Shown piece after piece: positions 5,890-6,108 of a stretch of 6,108 nucleotides of DNA (position 1 is its first letter; every line of letters starts with the position of its first letter). The stretch comes from Saprospiraceae bacterium (GTDB taxonomy: Bacteria > Bacteroidota > Bacteroidia > Chitinophagales > Saprospiraceae). The stretch lies in contig SLDF01000360.1 in assembly GCA_007125435.1 (NCBI GenBank), positions 1 to 6,108 of the forward strand, read 5' to 3'. The translations under genes and the position numbers were made by a program. The notes under the pieces are model-generated. The model worked only from the letters and a program-made list of their open reading frames with translations. It did not search any database and was not told where the DNA came from.

Positions 5890-6042
5890 TTTGCTCACGT
5901 TTAACGCGCTACACTCGCGTTTATAGCAGAGCATCTGTTGGGAATTTATCGCAACCTTATTAACAAGGAGCTTTTATCAAAATAAAACTTGAAAGCCTTC
6001 AGCCACCTTCAAGCCTAAACAGCGGAGTGCTGACTGAACGGT
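5890..6042. repeat. Diverged 153-bp repeat, copy 2
   Basis: Colinear with 5549-5702. Differences are mostly substitutions with at most single-base length changes. It retains GCTCACGTTTAAC, CTCGCGTTTATAGCAGAGC, GGAGCTTTTATC, the inverted repeat (5986-6015) and the GAACGGT end. It gains an extra small palindrome, TTTTAT-CAAA-ATAAAA (5972-5987), that copy 1 lacks. The reading frame open in copy 1 contains TGA and TAA codons here. The conserved parts are therefore the DNA or RNA blocks, not a protein. Confidence 0.75.
5986..6015 (-). other. 10-bp stem with 10-nt loop (copy 2), G-U compensated on the minus strand
   Basis: AACTTGAAAG (5986-5995) faces CCTTCAAGCC (6006-6015) around a 10-nt spacer. 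Three pairs differ from copy 1. On the plus strand all three become A-C mismatches; in minus-strand RNA all three are G-U wobbles, leaving ten consecutive allowed pairs. Spacer sequence differs from copy 1 but its length is kept. This pattern suits an RNA hairpin transcribed leftward, although three transitions are little evidence. Confidence 0.5.
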
Positions 6043-6050
6043 GCGAAGCA

Positions 6051-6077
6051 ATTTGGTTGACTTAATGTCAAGCAAAT
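6051..6077. other. 11-bp stem-loop with one mismatch
   Basis: ATTTGGTTGAC (6051-6061) and GTCAAGCAAAT (6067-6077) are reverse complements except for one G-G opposition, around the 5-nt loop TTAAT. It begins 9 bp after the end of repeat copy 2 and has no adjacent T tract. Copy 1 has no equivalent. Function is unknown. Confidence 0.5.
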
Positions 6078-6087
6078 AGTGAGGGAA

Positions 6088-6107
6088 CTGAGCCGACTCT
6101 GGCTCAG
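6088..6107. other. 7-bp perfect GC-rich stem-loop at the right edge
   Basis: CTGAGCC (6088-6094) and GGCTCAG (6101-6107) are exact reverse complements around the 6-nt loop GACTCT. The window ends one base later, so a T tract that would make it a plus-strand terminator cannot be seen. No plus-strand gene lies upstream of it. Confidence 0.5.
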
Positions 6108-6108
6108 C

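Larger units (their letters stand above)
5353..6108. other. 756-bp gene-poor region of diverged repeats and hairpins
   Basis: After the promoter of the secreted-protein gene there is no convincing gene to the right edge. The region contains two diverged copies of a 153-bp element (5549-5702 and 5890-6042), each with an internal inverted repeat. Between them lie an ATGATT-rich segment (5722-5760) and a tight GCACC-GTT-GGTGC hairpin (5838-5850). Two further hairpins lie at 6051-6077 and 6088-6107. A 47-codon minus-strand frame across copy 1 (5580-5723) is broken by stops in copy 2. The density of palindromes suggests a nursery of nonautonomous repeats or a structured RNA. Confidence 0.6.

Noticed and set aside
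5549..6042. Integron attC sites or insertion-sequence ends
   Set aside because: No convincing core-site pair, no target-site duplication and no integrase or transposase gene in the window.

Overview
The window looks like chromosomal DNA of a member of the Bacteroidota, possibly from the Saprospiria/Cytophagia side. This rests on a standalone dnaK of Bacteroidota type, a CvfB/YitL-type S1 protein, gene starts with A/T-rich leaders and no Shine-Dalgarno sequence, one match to the Bacteroidota -7 promoter element (TAnnTTTG), and intergenic octamer repeats and palindromic elements of a kind I associate with this phylum. The placement is inference; there is no rRNA or other phylogenetic marker here.

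All four confident genes lie on the minus strand, so transcription runs right to left. From the right they are: a secreted cysteine-containing protein of unknown function (4762-5352), a tandem universal stress protein (3318-4154), an S1-domain RNA-binding protein of the CvfB family (2344-3189) and the chaperone DnaK (254-2176), which ends in a good intrinsic terminator (188-226). The left 4.2 kb is ordinary core genome with a stress and gene-expression flavour: protein folding, stress sensing and RNA binding. The three genes are separated by 128-167 bp gaps that hold their own palindromes, so they may be separate transcripts rather than one operon. A perfect TGACA-GAA-TGTCA palindrome upstream of dnaK is a candidate heat-shock operator.

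The right 2 kb is different: AT-rich, gene-poor and full of repeats. Between 4155 and 4761 there is a possible decayed small reading frame interrupted by an amber codon, then arrays of 8-bp tandem repeats (GGAAGGTC type, then GGAGCTTA type, then a remnant). From 5353 to 6108 no convincing gene is present. This stretch holds two diverged copies of a roughly 153-bp element 341 bp apart, each with a 20-bp inverted repeat around a 10-nt spacer, plus further short palindromes.

The most interesting signal is this duplicated element. Where the two hairpins differ, every changed pair would still be a G-U pair in a minus-strand transcript but an A-C mismatch in a plus-strand one. This hints at a structured minus-strand RNA or a structure-dependent mobile repeat. 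No complete new defence, secretion or mobile system is visible.
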